DNA of 64,000 nt from Anaerolineaceae bacterium (GCA_009885945.1 VFJR01000013.1:19434-83433), one strand, 5' to 3'; positions 1-10,340 are shown, numbered from the stretch's first letter. Notes: generated from the sequence alone by a model not told the origin. Numbers and translations: made by a program.

Positions 1-1
1 G

Positions 2-2131
2 ATTCTATTTCTATTTGCATTTGCATTTTTAGCATTGGTGCGCGCCGCCAATCCCGAGATCCTCGGCACCGAAAAACCAATGGAACTTGCCTTCATCAAT
101 GCAGTAATGCGCTCGCCCACTTTCCCGCCGCGCGACCCATGGCTCTCTGGCTATGCCATTTCTTACTATCATTTTGGCTACATCATCACAGGCATGATCG
201 CAAAATTCACATCCACTCCAGCCACCAGCGCCTTTAACTTAATGATAGCGCTCATCTTCGCCCTCGCCTCGATCGGCTCTTACGGCATTCTTTACAATCT
301 ACTTTCCTCAAAAATCGCAAATCGTAAATCACAAATCGCAAATTCATTTCTCGCACCATTATTCCTGCTGATCGTTTCTAATATTGAAGGCTTATTCCAT
401 GTTCTATACACAAAAGGACTTTTCCGTTCTACCCACTTTTGGACATGGCTTAATCTAAAAGATATGACCACACCTGCCGAATCCGCAACATGGATTCCAA
501 CTCAATTTTGGTGGTGGTGGCGCGCCTCTCGTGTGATTTATGATTCCGATTTATTGGGCAATCACCAAGAAATCATAGATGAATTTCCGTTCTTCTCTTT
601 TTTGCTCGGAGATTTACATCCTCATGTGCTGGCAATTCCATTTGGATTATTCGCCATCGCCTTTGCGTATCATATTTATTTAGGCGCTTCAGGCTCAAGC
701 TTCAACCTGCGTGCCATTAAATTACATTTATCCCCCCTCGACCTGATTCTCGCATCCCTCATCCTCGGCGGACTCGCCTTCCTCAACACATGGGACATTC
801 TCATCATGTCTGCCCTGCTCATTGGCGCATATCTGCTCGCGCGGATTAATGCGGATGGCTGGCGGTTCTCTTTCGCAGAAGACCTTGCTATCTTTGCATT
901 ACCCCTCGCACTCATTTCATATATTTTATTCTTGCCTTTTCATCTTAGCTTTTCATCACAAGCAGGCGGCATCCTGCCCAACCTAATCAACCCAACCCGC
1001 GGCGCACATTTATGGATGATGTTCGCGCCATTGTTTGTGCCTATCTTTGGGTATCTTTTTTATCTTTCTCGCCGCAATAAAAAATTCGCCAACTGGAAAC
1101 TTTCTTTTTTCATTGTGATCTGCTTCACCATTTTTCTGTGGGACCTCTCTTGGCTAATCGGCTGGCTGGCGCAATTTCAAGATCCTATTTTCATCACACA
1201 ATATTTACAATCTCAAGGCGTTACCACCCTCCAAGAATTTTTCAAAGCCGCATCCCTGCGCAAACTAGAATCCATCACAGGCTTGCTCACCTTACTAGTC
1301 ATCCTGATCCCGACCCTAGCCCACCTCTTCACCCGAACACCATCATCAGACACCTTACAAACCTCAGATACAGCCTCCATTAACCATCCTCCATTAACCA
1401 CCTTTCCTCCTTCATCCTTCATCCTTCTCCTGACCGCCCTCGCCGCCCTGCTCGTGCTCGGACCCGAATTTCTATATCTTCGCGACCAATTTGGCACACG
1501 TATGAACACCATTTTCAAATTCTATTATCAAGCTTGGATGCTATGGAGTATTGTTGCATCTTATGGCTTGGTAATTGTTCTACAAAATGTTCACGGTCTA
1601 AAATCCGTTTTATATCGAATTGGCATTGGGTTGGTTTTATTCTCTGCATTGATTTATCCTGTCCTAAGCATACTTAATAAGACCAATAATTTCAAACCCT
1701 ATTTTGGATTCAGTCTCAACGATTTTGACCGAGTCGAGCGCGAAAATCCAGACGAAGCCGCGGGCATGAAATTCCTGAAATCCGCCCCATATGGAATTGT
1801 CGCTGAAGCCGTAGGCGGAAGTTATTCGGGCTATGCGCGCATCTCCACGTACACAGGTTTGCCAACAGTATTGGGCTGGCCCGGGCATGAAAATCAGTGG
1901 CGCGGCGGCGGCACTGAACAAGGCACGCGTCAGCAGGATATTGAGACCTTGTATCAATCTAATCAGTGGGATGTTGCAAATGAGATCATCCAGCGTTATA
2001 ACATCCGCTACATTTATGTTGGCAACCTAGAACGCACATCCATGACGATTCAAGAAGAAAAATTTAGCCAACATTTAAAGATCATCTTTCAATCAGGCAC
2101 TGTCACAATTTACGAAACATTTGTCAAGTAA
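2..2131 (+). CDS. Chlor_Arch_YYY / DUF2298 membrane protein (5' partial)
   Basis: The reading frame is open to the left edge of the window, so the gene is 5'-truncated; the TTG at 35 is not a convincing start. About 700 residues are visible with many hydrophobic segments. Segments such as LVRAANPEILGTEKPME, SGYAISYYHFGYII and FPFFSFLLGDLHPH are typical of the DUF2298 (Chlor_Arch_YYY) family, which is found mainly in Chloroflexi and Archaea and resembles large membrane glycosyltransferases; its biochemical role is unknown. The C-terminal 150 residues (from about base 1730) are soluble and contain a GWPGHENQWRG motif. Two low-complexity stretches, at 305-345 and about 1400-1435, look like intergenic repeats read in frame. 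A 15-bp-stem hairpin follows the stop. Confidence 0.85.
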   Translation: MLFLFAFAFLALVRAANPEILGTEKPMELAFINAVMRSPTFPPRDPWLSGYAISYYHFGYIITGMIAKFTSTPATSAFNLMIALIFALASIGSYGILYNLLSSKIANRKSQIANSFLAPLFLLIVSNIEGLFHVLYTKGLFRSTHFWTWLNLKDMTTPAESATWIPTQFWWWWRASRVIYDSDLLGNHQEIIDEFPFFSFLLGDLHPHVLAIPFGLFAIAFAYHIYLGASGSSFNLRAIKLHLSPLDLILASLILGGLAFLNTWDILIMSALLIGAYLLARINADGWRFSFAEDLAIFALPLALISYILFLPFHLSFSSQAGGILPNLINPTRGAHLWMMFAPLFVPIFGYLFYLSRRNKKFANWKLSFFIVICFTIFLWDLSWLIGWLAQFQDPIFITQYLQSQGVTTLQEFFKAASLRKLESITGLLTLLVILIPTLAHLFTRTPSSDTLQTSDTASINHPPLTTFPPSSFILLLTALAALLVLGPEFLYLRDQFGTRMNTIFKFYYQAWMLWSIVASYGLVIVLQNVHGLKSVLYRIGIGLVLFSALIYPVLSILNKTNNFKPYFGFSLNDFDRVERENPDEAAGMKFLKSAPYGIVAEAVGGSYSGYARISTYTGLPTVLGWPGHENQWRGGGTEQGTRQQDIETLYQSNQWDVANEIIQRYNIRYIYVGNLERTSMTIQEEKFSQHLKIIFQSGTVTIYETFVK
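305..345 (+). repeat. In-frame short repeat (AAATCG-type) in the DUF2298 gene
   Basis: Imperfect tandem copies of an AAATCGCAAATCGTAAATCA-like unit encode KIANRKSQIANS between two hydrophobic segments. The unit resembles simple intergenic repeats rather than a conserved part of the family. Confidence 0.5.
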
Positions 2132-2165
2132 TTGCTGATACTCACCAGCAAACTGATTAATGCAA

Positions 2166-2196
2166 CTGTAGCGCGAGATAGTATCTCGCGCTACAG
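2166..2196. terminator. Hairpin downstream of the DUF2298 gene
   Basis: A perfect 15-bp inverted repeat (arms 2166-2180 and 2182-2196, outer CTGTAGCGCGAGATA) lies between two co-directional genes. There is no strong T tract, so it could also be a REP-like element or attenuator. Confidence 0.55.
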
Positions 2197-2217
2197 TATA
2201 TATAACCTTGGAGCATT

Positions 2218-2838
2218 ATGCTAAAACCTATCCGTTGGAATACCTTTATAAAAGACTTTCTCGTTATTCAAATTGGCTTTGCCTTATATGGCTTAGCCAT
2301 TGCATTAAGTTTACAAGCAAACATCGGCACAAATACGTGGACTGTTTTTGAAAAAGCGCTCGCAGATATAGCAGGTTTAACTGTTGGAAATATATCTGTT
2401 ATCGTAGCATTTTTTGTATTATTGATTGTTCTTTTATTAAAAGAACAAGTAGGTTGGGGAACTTTAGGAAACATCTTAAGTATTGGTCCATGGACTGATT
2501 TTTTTTTGAAAATCTGCCCTGAGTTAAATGATAACCTTGTTTTACAAATCCCTATGTTGCTAGCAGGCATTCTAGTTATGGGCATTGCCAGTGCAGTTTA
2601 CATTGGCGTAAATGCAGGCGCAGGACCGCGCGATAGTTTAATGCTGGCGATTCATCGCACCACAAAAATAAGCTTGCGCCTTGCGCGTAGCTTGGTAGAA
2701 ATTACAGTTTTTATTATCGGCTGGATACTTGGCGGTCCGGCAGGCATTGGCACTTTAATCTTTGCGTTGCTGATCGGGCCATCTGTGCAATGGGCATTCA
2801 AAGTCTTCAACGTAAGACCTCATCAAGAAGAAGATTAA
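2218..2838 (+). CDS. YczE/YitT-like integral membrane protein
   Basis: 206 residues with five or six hydrophobic segments. The N-terminal GFALYGLAIALSLQANIGTN and the NAGAGPRDSLMLAI motif near residue 140 are characteristic of the YczE family of small membrane proteins, whose substrate is not established. ATG at 2218 is preceded by TTGGAGCATT, which supplies a GGAG ribosome-binding site. It stands alone between the hairpin at 2166-2196 and the convergent terminator at 2886-2920. Confidence 0.75.
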   Translation: MLKPIRWNTFIKDFLVIQIGFALYGLAIALSLQANIGTNTWTVFEKALADIAGLTVGNISVIVAFFVLLIVLLLKEQVGWGTLGNILSIGPWTDFFLKICPELNDNLVLQIPMLLAGILVMGIASAVYIGVNAGAGPRDSLMLAIHRTTKISLRLARSLVEITVFIIGWILGGPAGIGTLIFALLIGPSVQWAFKVFNVRPHQEED

Positions 2839-2885
2839 GAGACTTTACACGGCTGAATAAATTACCCAGCGTGAAGAATGATTAC

Positions 2886-2920
2886 AGAAAGACGCTGCCG
2901 CTATAAAGCAGGGTCTTTCT
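2886..2920. terminator. Convergent terminator hairpin
   Basis: Arms 2886-2898 and 2908-2920 pair over 13 bp with one mismatch (AGAAAGACGCTGC), in the gap between the + strand YczE-like gene and the - strand P-type ATPase. Confidence 0.6.
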
Positions 2921-2925
2921 ACTTT

Positions 2926-5598
2926 CTACACTCTCTTTTCTTTCCTTATCACTGCAAACACCACCAACCCCAAACTTATAGCAACAAAAAGGTCATACCA
3001 TTTCAATGGCAATATATTAAAGAAATTCGCTAAGGCGGGAATATACATCACCATCATTTGCAAAACAACAACCAACAAAGCCATGCCCGTTAATAATGGG
3101 TTACTTAATATATCTTTTGTAGAATGCAAAGCCAAAGCATGAAAGACCTGCATAAATGCCAATGAAGTAAAGATCATCGTTTGCCATTCAGAGCGATTCG
3201 GTGCGTAATACCACCAGCCCAAACCCAATGCAAGTATGCCAATCAACACGCCAAGCCAAATCACATGTCTGCCGAAAATATTCTCATTTACAGAACTGGG
3301 CTTATGTTTCATTACTCCACGTTCGGGGCCTTCAACACCTATGCCCAAGCCAAGCAATCCATCTGTTATGAAATTAAGCCATAATAACTGCACTATAAAC
3401 AGAGATGTTGATTTTCCTGCAAACAACGCAAATAACATGACCAACACTTTGCCAATATTACCTGCCACACTAAAATTTACAAACCTGCGAATATTATCCG
3501 AAATAGTGCGCGCTTCTTTTATTGCGGCAACAATGGTTGCAAAACTATCATCCAGCAAAACCATATCCGCGGCTTCTTTAGAAACATCCGCGCCTGTAAT
3601 GCCCATCGCTACGCCAACATCTGCCCTGCGCAGCGCGGGCGCGTCATTAACGCTATCGCCTGTCATCGCCACAATATGCCCTTTTGCCTGCAAGGCTTGC
3701 ACAATTTTCATTTTATGTTCGGGCATAACGCGCGCAAAAATATCTACATCATCAATCACATTTTTTAATTCATCAAACGATAAGCTTTCGATCTCACTGC
3801 CTCTTAACGCCCGCCCATTTTCTGCAATCCCCAACTGACGCGCAATCTCAATCGCAGTCATTGGATGATCGCTCGTGATCATCACTGGTCGAATGCCAGC
3901 GGCTAAGCATGCAACAATTGCATCTTTTACTTCCTTACGCGGCGGGTCGATCATGCCAAACAAACCTACAAAGGTGAGATTTTGCTCAAGGTCTGTTTGA
4001 ATGATCTCTGGGATCGTATCCAACAAACGGAAGGCAACCCCGCGTACACGCATTCCCTTTTTGATGAGACGAGCATTGACCGCCTCAATTCTGGACCTGG
4101 AATCTGCATCAAGCGCCTGAGCGTTTCCGTTCATCCAAATATGGCTTGCAACATCCAGCAGACCATCTATACTGCCAGTACTAAAGGCAATATATCGGCG
4201 ATCTCCAATTTCTAAACCAGCCAGCGCATCAGGGTCATATTGTCCAAGGTGATGAACAGTGGTCATGCGTTTACGTTCAGAATCAAAAGGTAACTCTGCC
4301 GCGCGCGGGAATGACAAATCTAATGAAGATTTCCAATAGCCCATTTTTGCAGCGGCAACCACAAGCGCACCTTCTGTAGGGTCGCCAATGGTGTGATAAC
4401 GATCATCGCCAATATCCAAGAGCTGTGCATCATTACATAACGCGCCGCCGATCGCTGCCAGCGAAAGAGACGATTGGGCTGGCGAACCAAGCCCACGGGT
4501 GGCGCGAATCGAGCCTCCACGTTCCATTTCTTCGGTTAAATTAAGCGCGTGATCTCCAACATCTAATACAGCAACTGTCATTTTATTTTCTGTCAGTGTA
4601 CCTGTTTTGTCAGAACAAATCACTGTGACAGAACCCAAGGTATCCGCTGCGGGAAGTTTACGAATCAGAGCTTCACGTTCAAACATGCGTTGAGCGCCAA
4701 ACGCAAGGGTAATAGTGATAACAACTGGCAAACTTGCTGGAACAATTGCAACGGCAACATTTACTGCCGCGAGCAATGCATAATGAAGATCATCATTTTG
4801 TAAAATGCTAAAAATAAATAACAGCGCAGAAATTCCAAGAGCACTGCCTGCAAGGTTTTTACCAAGCCGATTCAATCTACGCTTAAGCGGGGTTTGTTCC
4901 TGTTGAACTTGTTGAATCAAATCTGCGATCTTGCCAAGCTCAGTTTGCATGCCAGTGGCGATTACCATTGCAAGCCCGCGCCCTTGCGTAACAATGGTTC
5001 CCATAAACGCCATATTGCGACGATCACGCAAAGGCAGGTTGTCTCCTGAAAGCGCGGCAGTATGTTTCTCGATCGGTTCTGATTCGCCTGTAAGAATAGC
5101 CTCTTGAATTCTTAGATTCACAGATTCGAGCAAACGTAAATCTGCGGGAATGAGATTGCCTGTTTCTAGCTGAACAATGTCACCTGGTACAAGCTCGCGC
5201 GCAGGAACTTCTTTAGACTCCGCATCACGCAGCACGCGCACATTTAGCGTTGATGTTTTTTTGAGCGCCGCAACAGTTTTTTCTGCACGATATTCCTGAG
5301 CAAAACCTATCAAGACATATATCGTAAAAGTTATCAGAATCAAAATTGTATTTCTATATTCTCCAAGAAATCCTGCAATAACTGCAGAAGCAAGAAGAAT
5401 TAAAACCATCGGCGCGCTGGCGTGTTCCCAGAGAATTTGCAAAGGAAAACGTCCGCGCCGTTCAATAAGTTCATTGATTCCATAATGAGCAAGGCGTTCC
5501 TGCGCACGAACCAAGGACAATCCATCTTGTGAAGATGTGTCTAAATAAGTAAGCGCGGAGTTTGTCTCAAGAAAATGCCAGTTTATATCTTTTTCCAT
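2926..5598 (-). CDS. Cation-translocating P-type ATPase (P2 type)
   Basis: An 890-residue P-type ATPase starting at the ATG at 5598 (MEKDINWHF); the open frame runs 25 codons further upstream but that extension is unlike the family. Order: cation ATPase N-terminal domain, actuator domain with TGES (about 170-173), phosphorylation site DKTGT (Asp330), nucleotide-binding domain, hinge [11 protein letters not shown] and a C-terminal membrane domain. The architecture matches bacterial SERCA/PMCA-like pumps. Transmembrane segment 4 reads PASLP (287-291) rather than the PEGLP of calcium pumps, so the acidic cation ligand is missing there, whereas segment 6 keeps N-x-x-TDG. The transported ion is therefore uncertain. 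Confidence 0.9.
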   Translation of the reverse strand: MEKDINWHFLETNSALTYLDTSSQDGLSLVRAQERLAHYGINELIERRGRFPLQILWEHASAPMVLILLASAVIAGFLGEYRNTILILITFTIYVLIGFAQEYRAEKTVAALKKTSTLNVRVLRDAESKEVPARELVPGDIVQLETGNLIPADLRLLESVNLRIQEAILTGESEPIEKHTAALSGDNLPLRDRRNMAFMGTIVTQGRGLAMVIATGMQTELGKIADLIQQVQQEQTPLKRRLNRLGKNLAGSALGISALLFIFSILQNDDLHYALLAAVNVAVAIVPASLPVVITITLAFGAQRMFEREALIRKLPAADTLGSVTVICSDKTGTLTENKMTVAVLDVGDHALNLTEEMERGGSIRATRGLGSPAQSSLSLAAIGGALCNDAQLLDIGDDRYHTIGDPTEGALVVAAAKMGYWKSSLDLSFPRAAELPFDSERKRMTTVHHLGQYDPDALAGLEIGDRRYIAFSTGSIDGLLDVASHIWMNGNAQALDADSRSRIEAVNARLIKKGMRVRGVAFRLLDTIPEIIQTDLEQNLTFVGLFGMIDPPRKEVKDAIVACLAAGIRPVMITSDHPMTAIEIARQLGIAENGRALRGSEIESLSFDELKNVIDDVDIFARVMPEHKMKIVQALQAKGHIVAMTGDSVNDAPALRRADVGVAMGITGADVSKEAADMVLLDDSFATIVAAIKEARTISDNIRRFVNFSVAGNIGKVLVMLFALFAGKSTSLFIVQLLWLNFITDGLLGLGIGVEGPERGVMKHKPSSVNENIFGRHVIWLGVLIGILALGLGWWYYAPNRSEWQTMIFTSLAFMQVFHALALHSTKDILSNPLLTGMALLVVVLQMMVMYIPALANFFNILPLKWYDLFVAISLGLVVFAVIRKEKRV

Positions 5599-5727
5599 AG
5601 ATAAAACTTTACCATAGGGATGGAGGTTATTGAATAGGGATTTGTGGGCAAAATTTAGAGAGCAAGTCAACAAAAAACGCCACCTTGCGGTGACATTTTT
5701 TGTTGTTTTTATTTACTTAAAAATGCT

Positions 5728-5832
5728 ATGTCGTTGCGAGGACGCTCTTGTTCTTCGTCCGAAGCAATCTCGCCTTACTTTGTTGGGGGATTGCTTCGCC
5801 GCTAAAACCAAGAACGCGGCTCGCAAAGACAT
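5728..5832. repeat. Palindromic intergenic repeat (TTGCGAG / GAAGCAATC type)
   Basis: An element bounded by TGTCGTTGCGAG and CTCGCAAAGACA with internal GAAGCAATCTC and GATTGCTTCGCCG. The same design recurs at 16731-16850 and, as a half copy, at 30436-30478. It probably folds as a long hairpin and sits between two - strand genes. Confidence 0.75.
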
Positions 5833-5852
5833 ACCATTTTGCGCAAGTTAAG

Positions 5853-7064
5853 TTACTTAACCATTCCCATTTTCTTACCGGCTTCATAAATCACATCCAT
5901 GGCACGTTCGATTTCACTCGTCTCGTGCGCGGCGGTGACAGTCGCGCGCAGACGCGACAAGCCTTCTTGTACGGCAGGAGAAACCACAGGCAAAACGAAG
6001 ACATCATTTTCCTGACATTGTTTGGTGAGTTCAAAGGCGCGCTCATCGGTGCCGCACAAAACAGGCACGATGGCTGTTTCGGTTAGCAAAGTATCAAAGC
6101 CTCTGCCTTTTAATCCGCCAATAAATTGTTTTGTATTTTGGTTTAATTTTTCGATACGCCAAGGCTCATCGAGAATGACTTTGAAAGATTCATTCGCCGC
6201 GGCGGCTTGCGCTGGAGGAAGTGCAGCGGAGAAAATATATGCACGGCTGCCATGGCGCAAATATTCAATTAAGCCTTTTTGACCCGCAACATATCCGCCT
6301 ACAGAGGGAATCGTTTTACTCAGTGTGCCCATTTTAATATCAATGCCTTCATAGATACCGAAGTATTCCTCAATCCCGCGTCCTGTTTTACCAAGTACGC
6401 CAACGGAATGGGCTTCGTCAATCATTAACCATGCGTTATATTTTTTACACAATTGAATGGTTGTGGGCAAATCAATAATGTCGCCATCCATACTAAAGAC
6501 CGAGTCTGCAATGACCAGCTTAGCAATATCCGTAGGAGCGGCTTTTAACAAGCCTTCAAGATGTTCCATGTCATTATGGCGAAAGCGGCGAAATTCTGCG
6601 CCAGACATCATACAGCCGTCTACGATCGATGCGTGATTAATTTTGTCAGAGAAGACGTAATCGCCGCGTCCCATTAAAGTGGAGATGACGGTTAAGTTTG
6701 TAACATATCCAGAAGTATAGGTAATGGCAGCTTCAGTGTGCTTGAAATTTGAAATAGTCTCTTCAAGTTCAGTGTGTAGGGTTAAAGTTCCTGCCAAAGT
6801 ACGCACGCCATTGGTGCCTGTGCCCCATTTATCAACAGCTTTCTTCGCCGCCTCATTTATCCTTGGGTGGTTGACCAAGCCCAAATAGGAGTATGAACCG
6901 TACATGCCCATAACTCTGCCTTTTACGCGTACTTTTGCCCCTTCCAAAATTTCTTCTATGGGTTGATTATAAAAATAATAGTCGTGCTCTTTCATCAAGG
7001 TCACGCGGTCTTTTAGTGCGGCAATACGCCGTGTTGCGGCGTTGTCAGTGTTCTGAATATCCAT
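5853..7064 (-). CDS. Alpha-oxoamine synthase (glycine C-acetyltransferase/BioF-like)
   Basis: A 403-residue fold-type I PLP enzyme. DEAHSVGVLG (216-225) supplies the Asp that contacts the PLP pyridine nitrogen, and MGTLSKTIPSVGG contains the Schiff-base Lys250; GTGTNGVRTLAGT (81-93) is also typical. The family condenses an amino acid with an acyl-CoA with decarboxylation (2-amino-3-ketobutyrate, 8-amino-7-oxononanoate, 5-aminolevulinate or 3-ketosphinganine synthesis). No biotin, threonine-dehydrogenase or heme gene is next to it, so the sequence does not decide the substrate. It is a stand-alone gene with repeats on its downstream side. Confidence 0.85.
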   Translation of the reverse strand: MDIQNTDNAATRRIAALKDRVTLMKEHDYYFYNQPIEEILEGAKVRVKGRVMGMYGSYSYLGLVNHPRINEAAKKAVDKWGTGTNGVRTLAGTLTLHTELEETISNFKHTEAAITYTSGYVTNLTVISTLMGRGDYVFSDKINHASIVDGCMMSGAEFRRFRHNDMEHLEGLLKAAPTDIAKLVIADSVFSMDGDIIDLPTTIQLCKKYNAWLMIDEAHSVGVLGKTGRGIEEYFGIYEGIDIKMGTLSKTIPSVGGYVAGQKGLIEYLRHGSRAYIFSAALPPAQAAAANESFKVILDEPWRIEKLNQNTKQFIGGLKGRGFDTLLTETAIVPVLCGTDERAFELTKQCQENDVFVLPVVSPAVQEGLSRLRATVTAAHETSEIERAMDVIYEAGKKMGMVK

Positions 7065-7152
7065 TTAAGAGCCTCCGAAGCAGTATGTTGTAAGTTTAGC
7101 CGAGTGATGCGGGATTGTCCAGTAAGTTTGAAAAAAACATAAAAAGCTGGTT

Positions 7153-7950
7153 TTAGGGCAACGGCAACCATGCTGGTATTTCACTCGGTCCTGCAAAACC
7201 GTGTTTTTCCTGTACAAAGACGCGTCCATGTGATGTTTGATTACATCCCACTTCATCAATAAACGACATTGAAAGCTCATTGGTCGCCAGCGCTTCAAAA
7301 ACAAATTGCCCGCCTTCGCAACGCCACACTTCCACGATGTAATGATTCATAAATTCGTCTTCTTCATCACCCGCGATCAATGGGATATCATCCCACGAGA
7401 TATCTACAAGGCGCGGATTGTTTTTGTTCCGCGTTGCATTGAAAACCGTTGTAGGTGGATAATATGGAGAGACGGGCAATTTATATTCACCAGGATACAT
7501 GATCGGCAAAGAAACGGGGCTTCCTTCCACCTCAAGAAATTTTGCGTTAACCCAGCATTTGTTTTTACCATCCACCATCACCCAATTATTTGCATCGGTT
7601 CGCCCAGAAATGCGAATTCTGGCATCTTTATTTAAGCCATAAAGATATAGATATTCCGAGCCAGGTCCATAGCGACAGCTCAGCAAATCTGCGGTCACTT
7701 TTGCTTTGAGATAGCCAACCAATACGATGGCTGTATTGGTTGCGGTTGGAGGAATGGGAGTAAGCGTTTCGGTTGGGGGGATTGTGGGCGGCGCAAATAC
7801 GGTTGGGCTGGGGAGTTCAGTTGGGGAAAACAATGTTTCGGTTGGGAAAATGATTGGGGTTGCTGTAGAAGATTCAATCGTGGCGAGTGACGCGGTTCCA
7901 CATCCCATTGATAAAATTGTTAAAAATATCCATAGTTTATTAAATTTCAT
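7153..7950 (-). CDS. Putative lipoprotein with bacterial SH3-like domain
   Basis: 265 residues. A short signal peptide ends in a lipobox-like LSMGC (Cys17), followed by a Thr/Pro-rich linker of about 55 residues typical of extracellular Chloroflexi lipoproteins. Residues about 85-140 (CRYGPGSEYLYLYGL...WVMVDG...CWV) look like an SH3b domain. The C-terminal part is unassigned. Its start overlaps the stop of the upstream gene by 11 bp, so the two are probably one operon. Function unknown; a surface or wall-binding role is inferred from the SH3b-like part. Confidence 0.65.
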   Translation of the reverse strand: MKFNKLWIFLTILSMGCGTASLATIESSTATPIIFPTETLFSPTELPSPTVFAPPTIPPTETLTPIPPTATNTAIVLVGYLKAKVTADLLSCRYGPGSEYLYLYGLNKDARIRISGRTDANNWVMVDGKNKCWVNAKFLEVEGSPVSLPIMYPGEYKLPVSPYYPPTTVFNATRNKNNPRLVDISWDDIPLIAGDEEDEFMNHYIVEVWRCEGGQFVFEALATNELSMSFIDEVGCNQTSHGRVFVQEKHGFAGPSEIPAWLPLP

Positions 7951-8473
7951 TGCTTATATTCCATTCTTGAAATTTTATTTCTTCTATATCTTTAGTAGGA
8001 AGCAAGGTTAGCTTGTCTTTTCTGCCTTGGCGCTTATAAATTTTATAAACGGCATCTTTTGGAGTAGTTACTTTTGCGACTAAATTTACCTTTTGATTTA
8101 CTAGCGCAAGCAAGTCAGATTTTTTAACCAACAAAAAAGAATGTTCTTTTTCAAAGGCAATTAAATCTGCTTTCCCAAACAGCCAGCCAGTATCTTGCGG
8201 GCGAACCCCGTGCAACTCAACCCAGGTCAAATCAATTTGCATCTCTGCATCACTGCGAGAGATGCGTTTACGGCTTTTTACTTCTATCTTATAAAGCACA
8301 TCGTCTTTTTTAATTTCAAAATCCCAATGCTCATTTATATTTTCATCTTTGGATGCAGGCGAAACCTGCCAGCCCAAGGACTGCGCCGTTTTTGCAAATA
8401 GATCTTCGGCACGCTGCCCCAATTCTAGGGAGTCTTTTTTATCAAATTTATTTCTTGAATTTTGTGTGTGCAT
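7940..8473 (-). CDS. Hypothetical protein with PD-(D/E)XK nuclease-like core
   Basis: 177 residues, not recognised as a named family. The N-terminal half has the layout of a restriction-endonuclease fold: a helix with a conserved-looking Glu (GQRAEDLFAKTAQSLGW), then HWDFEI with Asp51 and KIEVKSRKR with Glu64-x-Lys66, the usual D...ExK catalytic set. The C-terminal half is Lys/Leu rich. It overlaps the downstream lipoprotein gene by 11 bp. A nuclease role is inference from the motif spacing. Confidence 0.55.
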   Translation of the reverse strand: MHTQNSRNKFDKKDSLELGQRAEDLFAKTAQSLGWQVSPASKDENINEHWDFEIKKDDVLYKIEVKSRKRISRSDAEMQIDLTWVELHGVRPQDTGWLFGKADLIAFEKEHSFLLVKKSDLLALVNQKVNLVAKVTTPKDAVYKIYKRQGRKDKLTLLPTKDIEEIKFQEWNISNEI

Positions 8474-8520
8474 GTCAATATTTGCAGTACCATTTATTTA
8501 TATAAAAATTTTTTTTAGAA

Positions 8521-9309
8521 TTATCCATTCTCTTGATTAAAAGAACCCTGCAAAATTTCTTCAATTAACTTTTGGAGAGCCTCAAAAGATTGCGCACCCT
8601 CCACTTTATAGCCATTGATCAAAAACGTCGGCGTGGCACGAATTCCATCCGCTTCTGCCTGCGCTAGATCATGCTCCACCGTCCCTTGATGCATTCTCTC
8701 ACTGATGCATGTTTCGAATTCCTGCTGGTCAAGGTCTATGATTTTGGCAAATTTGATTAAATTTTTTTGAGAATACGCGCCAATATTTTCGCCCTTCCAG
8801 TTGATGAAAAGCGTGTCATGATATTCCCAAAACTTTCCTTGATCACCCGCGCAATACGCGGCTTCTGCGGCATCAATAGATTCCTGCCCAAGAAACGCAA
8901 AATTTCTATACTCAAAATAAACTTTGCCTGTATTAACATATTGCTCTATCAATTGAGGTTCACTCTCTTTCCAAAACTTGAGGCAATATGGGCATTGAAA
9001 ATCGCCATATTCAATAATATGAACTGGGGCATTGGGATCCCCCATAGTGTTGCTATTCGCCATGATGCGAGTGCGTTGTTCTGCTTCTTTGATAATATTT
9101 GGGATAAATTCTTGCGCTTTTTCAGGTCCTGCAAAAATCAAGGTGCCTATAAAGATAAAGACACAAACAAATATTGCACATCCGCTTGTTGCTAGCAATG
9201 TGACCCAGCTTGGTTTTTTAGGTTCAACGGATATTACAACTTGTTCTTCGCTCATCACTACTCCTGCTGGGTTTATCAATTGATCATCTTCAATCTTCTG
9301 CTGATCCAT
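8521..9309 (-). CDS. Membrane-anchored DsbA-like thiol oxidoreductase
   Basis: 262 residues from the ATG at 9309. One transmembrane segment (about 37-60) is followed by an extracytoplasmic thioredoxin fold with helical insertion. The active site is CPYC (Cys106-Cys109) in EYGDFQCPYC, and a cis-proline loop is seen in GIRATPTFLING. This matches the DsbA/BdbD-type family (Thioredoxin_4) that forms or shuffles disulfides in exported proteins. It is the last gene of a three-gene - strand operon with the YjbQ-like gene (9 nt gap) and the FMN-binding protein. Confidence 0.85.
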   Translation of the reverse strand: MDQQKIEDDQLINPAGVVMSEEQVVISVEPKKPSWVTLLATSGCAIFVCVFIFIGTLIFAGPEKAQEFIPNIIKEAEQRTRIMANSNTMGDPNAPVHIIEYGDFQCPYCLKFWKESEPQLIEQYVNTGKVYFEYRNFAFLGQESIDAAEAAYCAGDQGKFWEYHDTLFINWKGENIGAYSQKNLIKFAKIIDLDQQEFETCISERMHQGTVEHDLAQAEADGIRATPTFLINGYKVEGAQSFEALQKLIEEILQGSFNQENG

Positions 9310-9318
9310 AGTCAAAAT

Positions 9319-9738
9319 TTATGCCCCTATAATTTTTACCAAAACACGCTTTTTTCTTTTGCCATCAAACTCGCCATAAAAAATTTGCTCCCAAGTACCA
9401 AAGTCTAGTTGACCCTCGGTAACCGCTACGACTACTTCACGACCCATCACTTGGCGCTTCATATGAGCATCGGCGTTATCTTCACCTGTATCATTATGGC
9501 GATATTGATTAATAGGCTCGTGCGGCGCAAGTTTTTCCAGCCATTTATCATAATCTTCCAACAAACCACTTTCGTCGTCATTAATGAACACGGACGATGT
9601 AATGTGCATAGAATTTACCAAACACAAGCCCTCTTGAATCCCGCTTTCACGCAGAGCTTCTTCCACCTCAGGGGTGATATTAGCAAATCCGCGCTTTTCA
9701 GGAATTTTGAGCCAAATTTCTTTACGGTAATGTTTCAT
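9319..9738 (-). CDS. YjbQ family protein (UPF0047)
   Basis: 139 residues when started at the ATG at 9738 ([10 protein letters not shown]), which overlaps the end of the upstream gene by 17 bp; the longer open frame is just shadow of that gene. Motifs [40 protein letters not shown] (split here by function, the His cluster binding metal) and [13 protein letters not shown] are those of the YjbQ/UPF0047 family. Members have been reported to have weak thiamine-phosphate synthase activity, but the physiological role is unclear. Confidence 0.85.
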   Translation of the reverse strand: MKHYRKEIWLKIPEKRGFANITPEVEEALRESGIQEGLCLVNSMHITSSVFINDDESGLLEDYDKWLEKLAPHEPINQYRHNDTGEDNADAHMKRQVMGREVVVAVTEGQLDFGTWEQIFYGEFDGKRKKRVLVKIIGA

Positions 9739-10312
9739 AATAAGTAAACCATTTTTCATCAAGGGATTGCCACTCTTCGCTCTGGTCTGCGCGCTCAGCC
9801 CAGTTTTCTTTGCCAGTCCACGATTCGATTTTGATCTCATAGACAGACGTGGCGCGCAATTCTTTTTCGGTAGCGGAGCGATAGTCTTTGTCAATTTGCA
9901 TTGCGCCAAAATATTTGGCGACCAGCTTGTGTAAAACAGTAACTTGCTCTTGTGGGTCTGTGATCAGGCTTGCCTTGCCATATACAATCACGCTTCGATA
10001 TTGAAGCGAAAATTCCAAGGCTACGTTGGCGGGCAATAGTTTACCAAACTGAGTTACCTCCACGCATACTTCCGCATGACGTTCAATATTTGAGCGGATG
10101 CGCCCTGCAATATTGGAATGAAAAATTAAGCGGTGTCCTGCTTCGTCGTAGAAAAATGTCGTTGGGTTGATAAAAGGCTGAAGGTCCCAGCGTGAGGCGA
10201 TGTGCGCGATCTGCTCACGCTGAAGCAAGGCGCGAATCCATTCATCATCTTTTGTAAGATGGGGTCTGCGTTGAAATGCGTTAGGGGGTTGATTTTCGTG
10301 ACTGCGAGTCAT
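9722..10312 (-). CDS. Pyridoxamine 5'-phosphate oxidase-like FMN-binding protein
   Basis: 196 residues from the ATG at 10312 ([10 protein letters not shown]). The split-barrel fold is suggested by [35 protein letters not shown] and the C-terminal [13 protein letters not shown]. It resembles the NimA/pyridoxamine-oxidase-like group rather than biosynthetic PdxH. Flavin or heme binding is expected from the family; the substrate is unknown. It heads a - strand operon and overlaps the YjbQ gene. Confidence 0.75.
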   Translation of the reverse strand: MTRSHENQPPNAFQRRPHLTKDDEWIRALLQREQIAHIASRWDLQPFINPTTFFYDEAGHRLIFHSNIAGRIRSNIERHAEVCVEVTQFGKLLPANVALEFSLQYRSVIVYGKASLITDPQEQVTVLHKLVAKYFGAMQIDKDYRSATEKELRATSVYEIKIESWTGKENWAERADQSEEWQSLDEKWFTYYETLP

Positions 10313-10340
10313 AGTTTTTTTCCAAAAATAATGTGAATTC

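Noticed and set aside
3236..3838. 200-codon + strand frame opposite the P-type ATPase
   Set aside because: Antisense shadow; Ser/Pro/Thr-rich composition typical of reverse-strand reading of a membrane protein gene.
7065..7304. 79-codon frame overlapping the SH3-lipoprotein gene end
   Set aside because: Out of frame with a better-supported gene and without a start site or homology.
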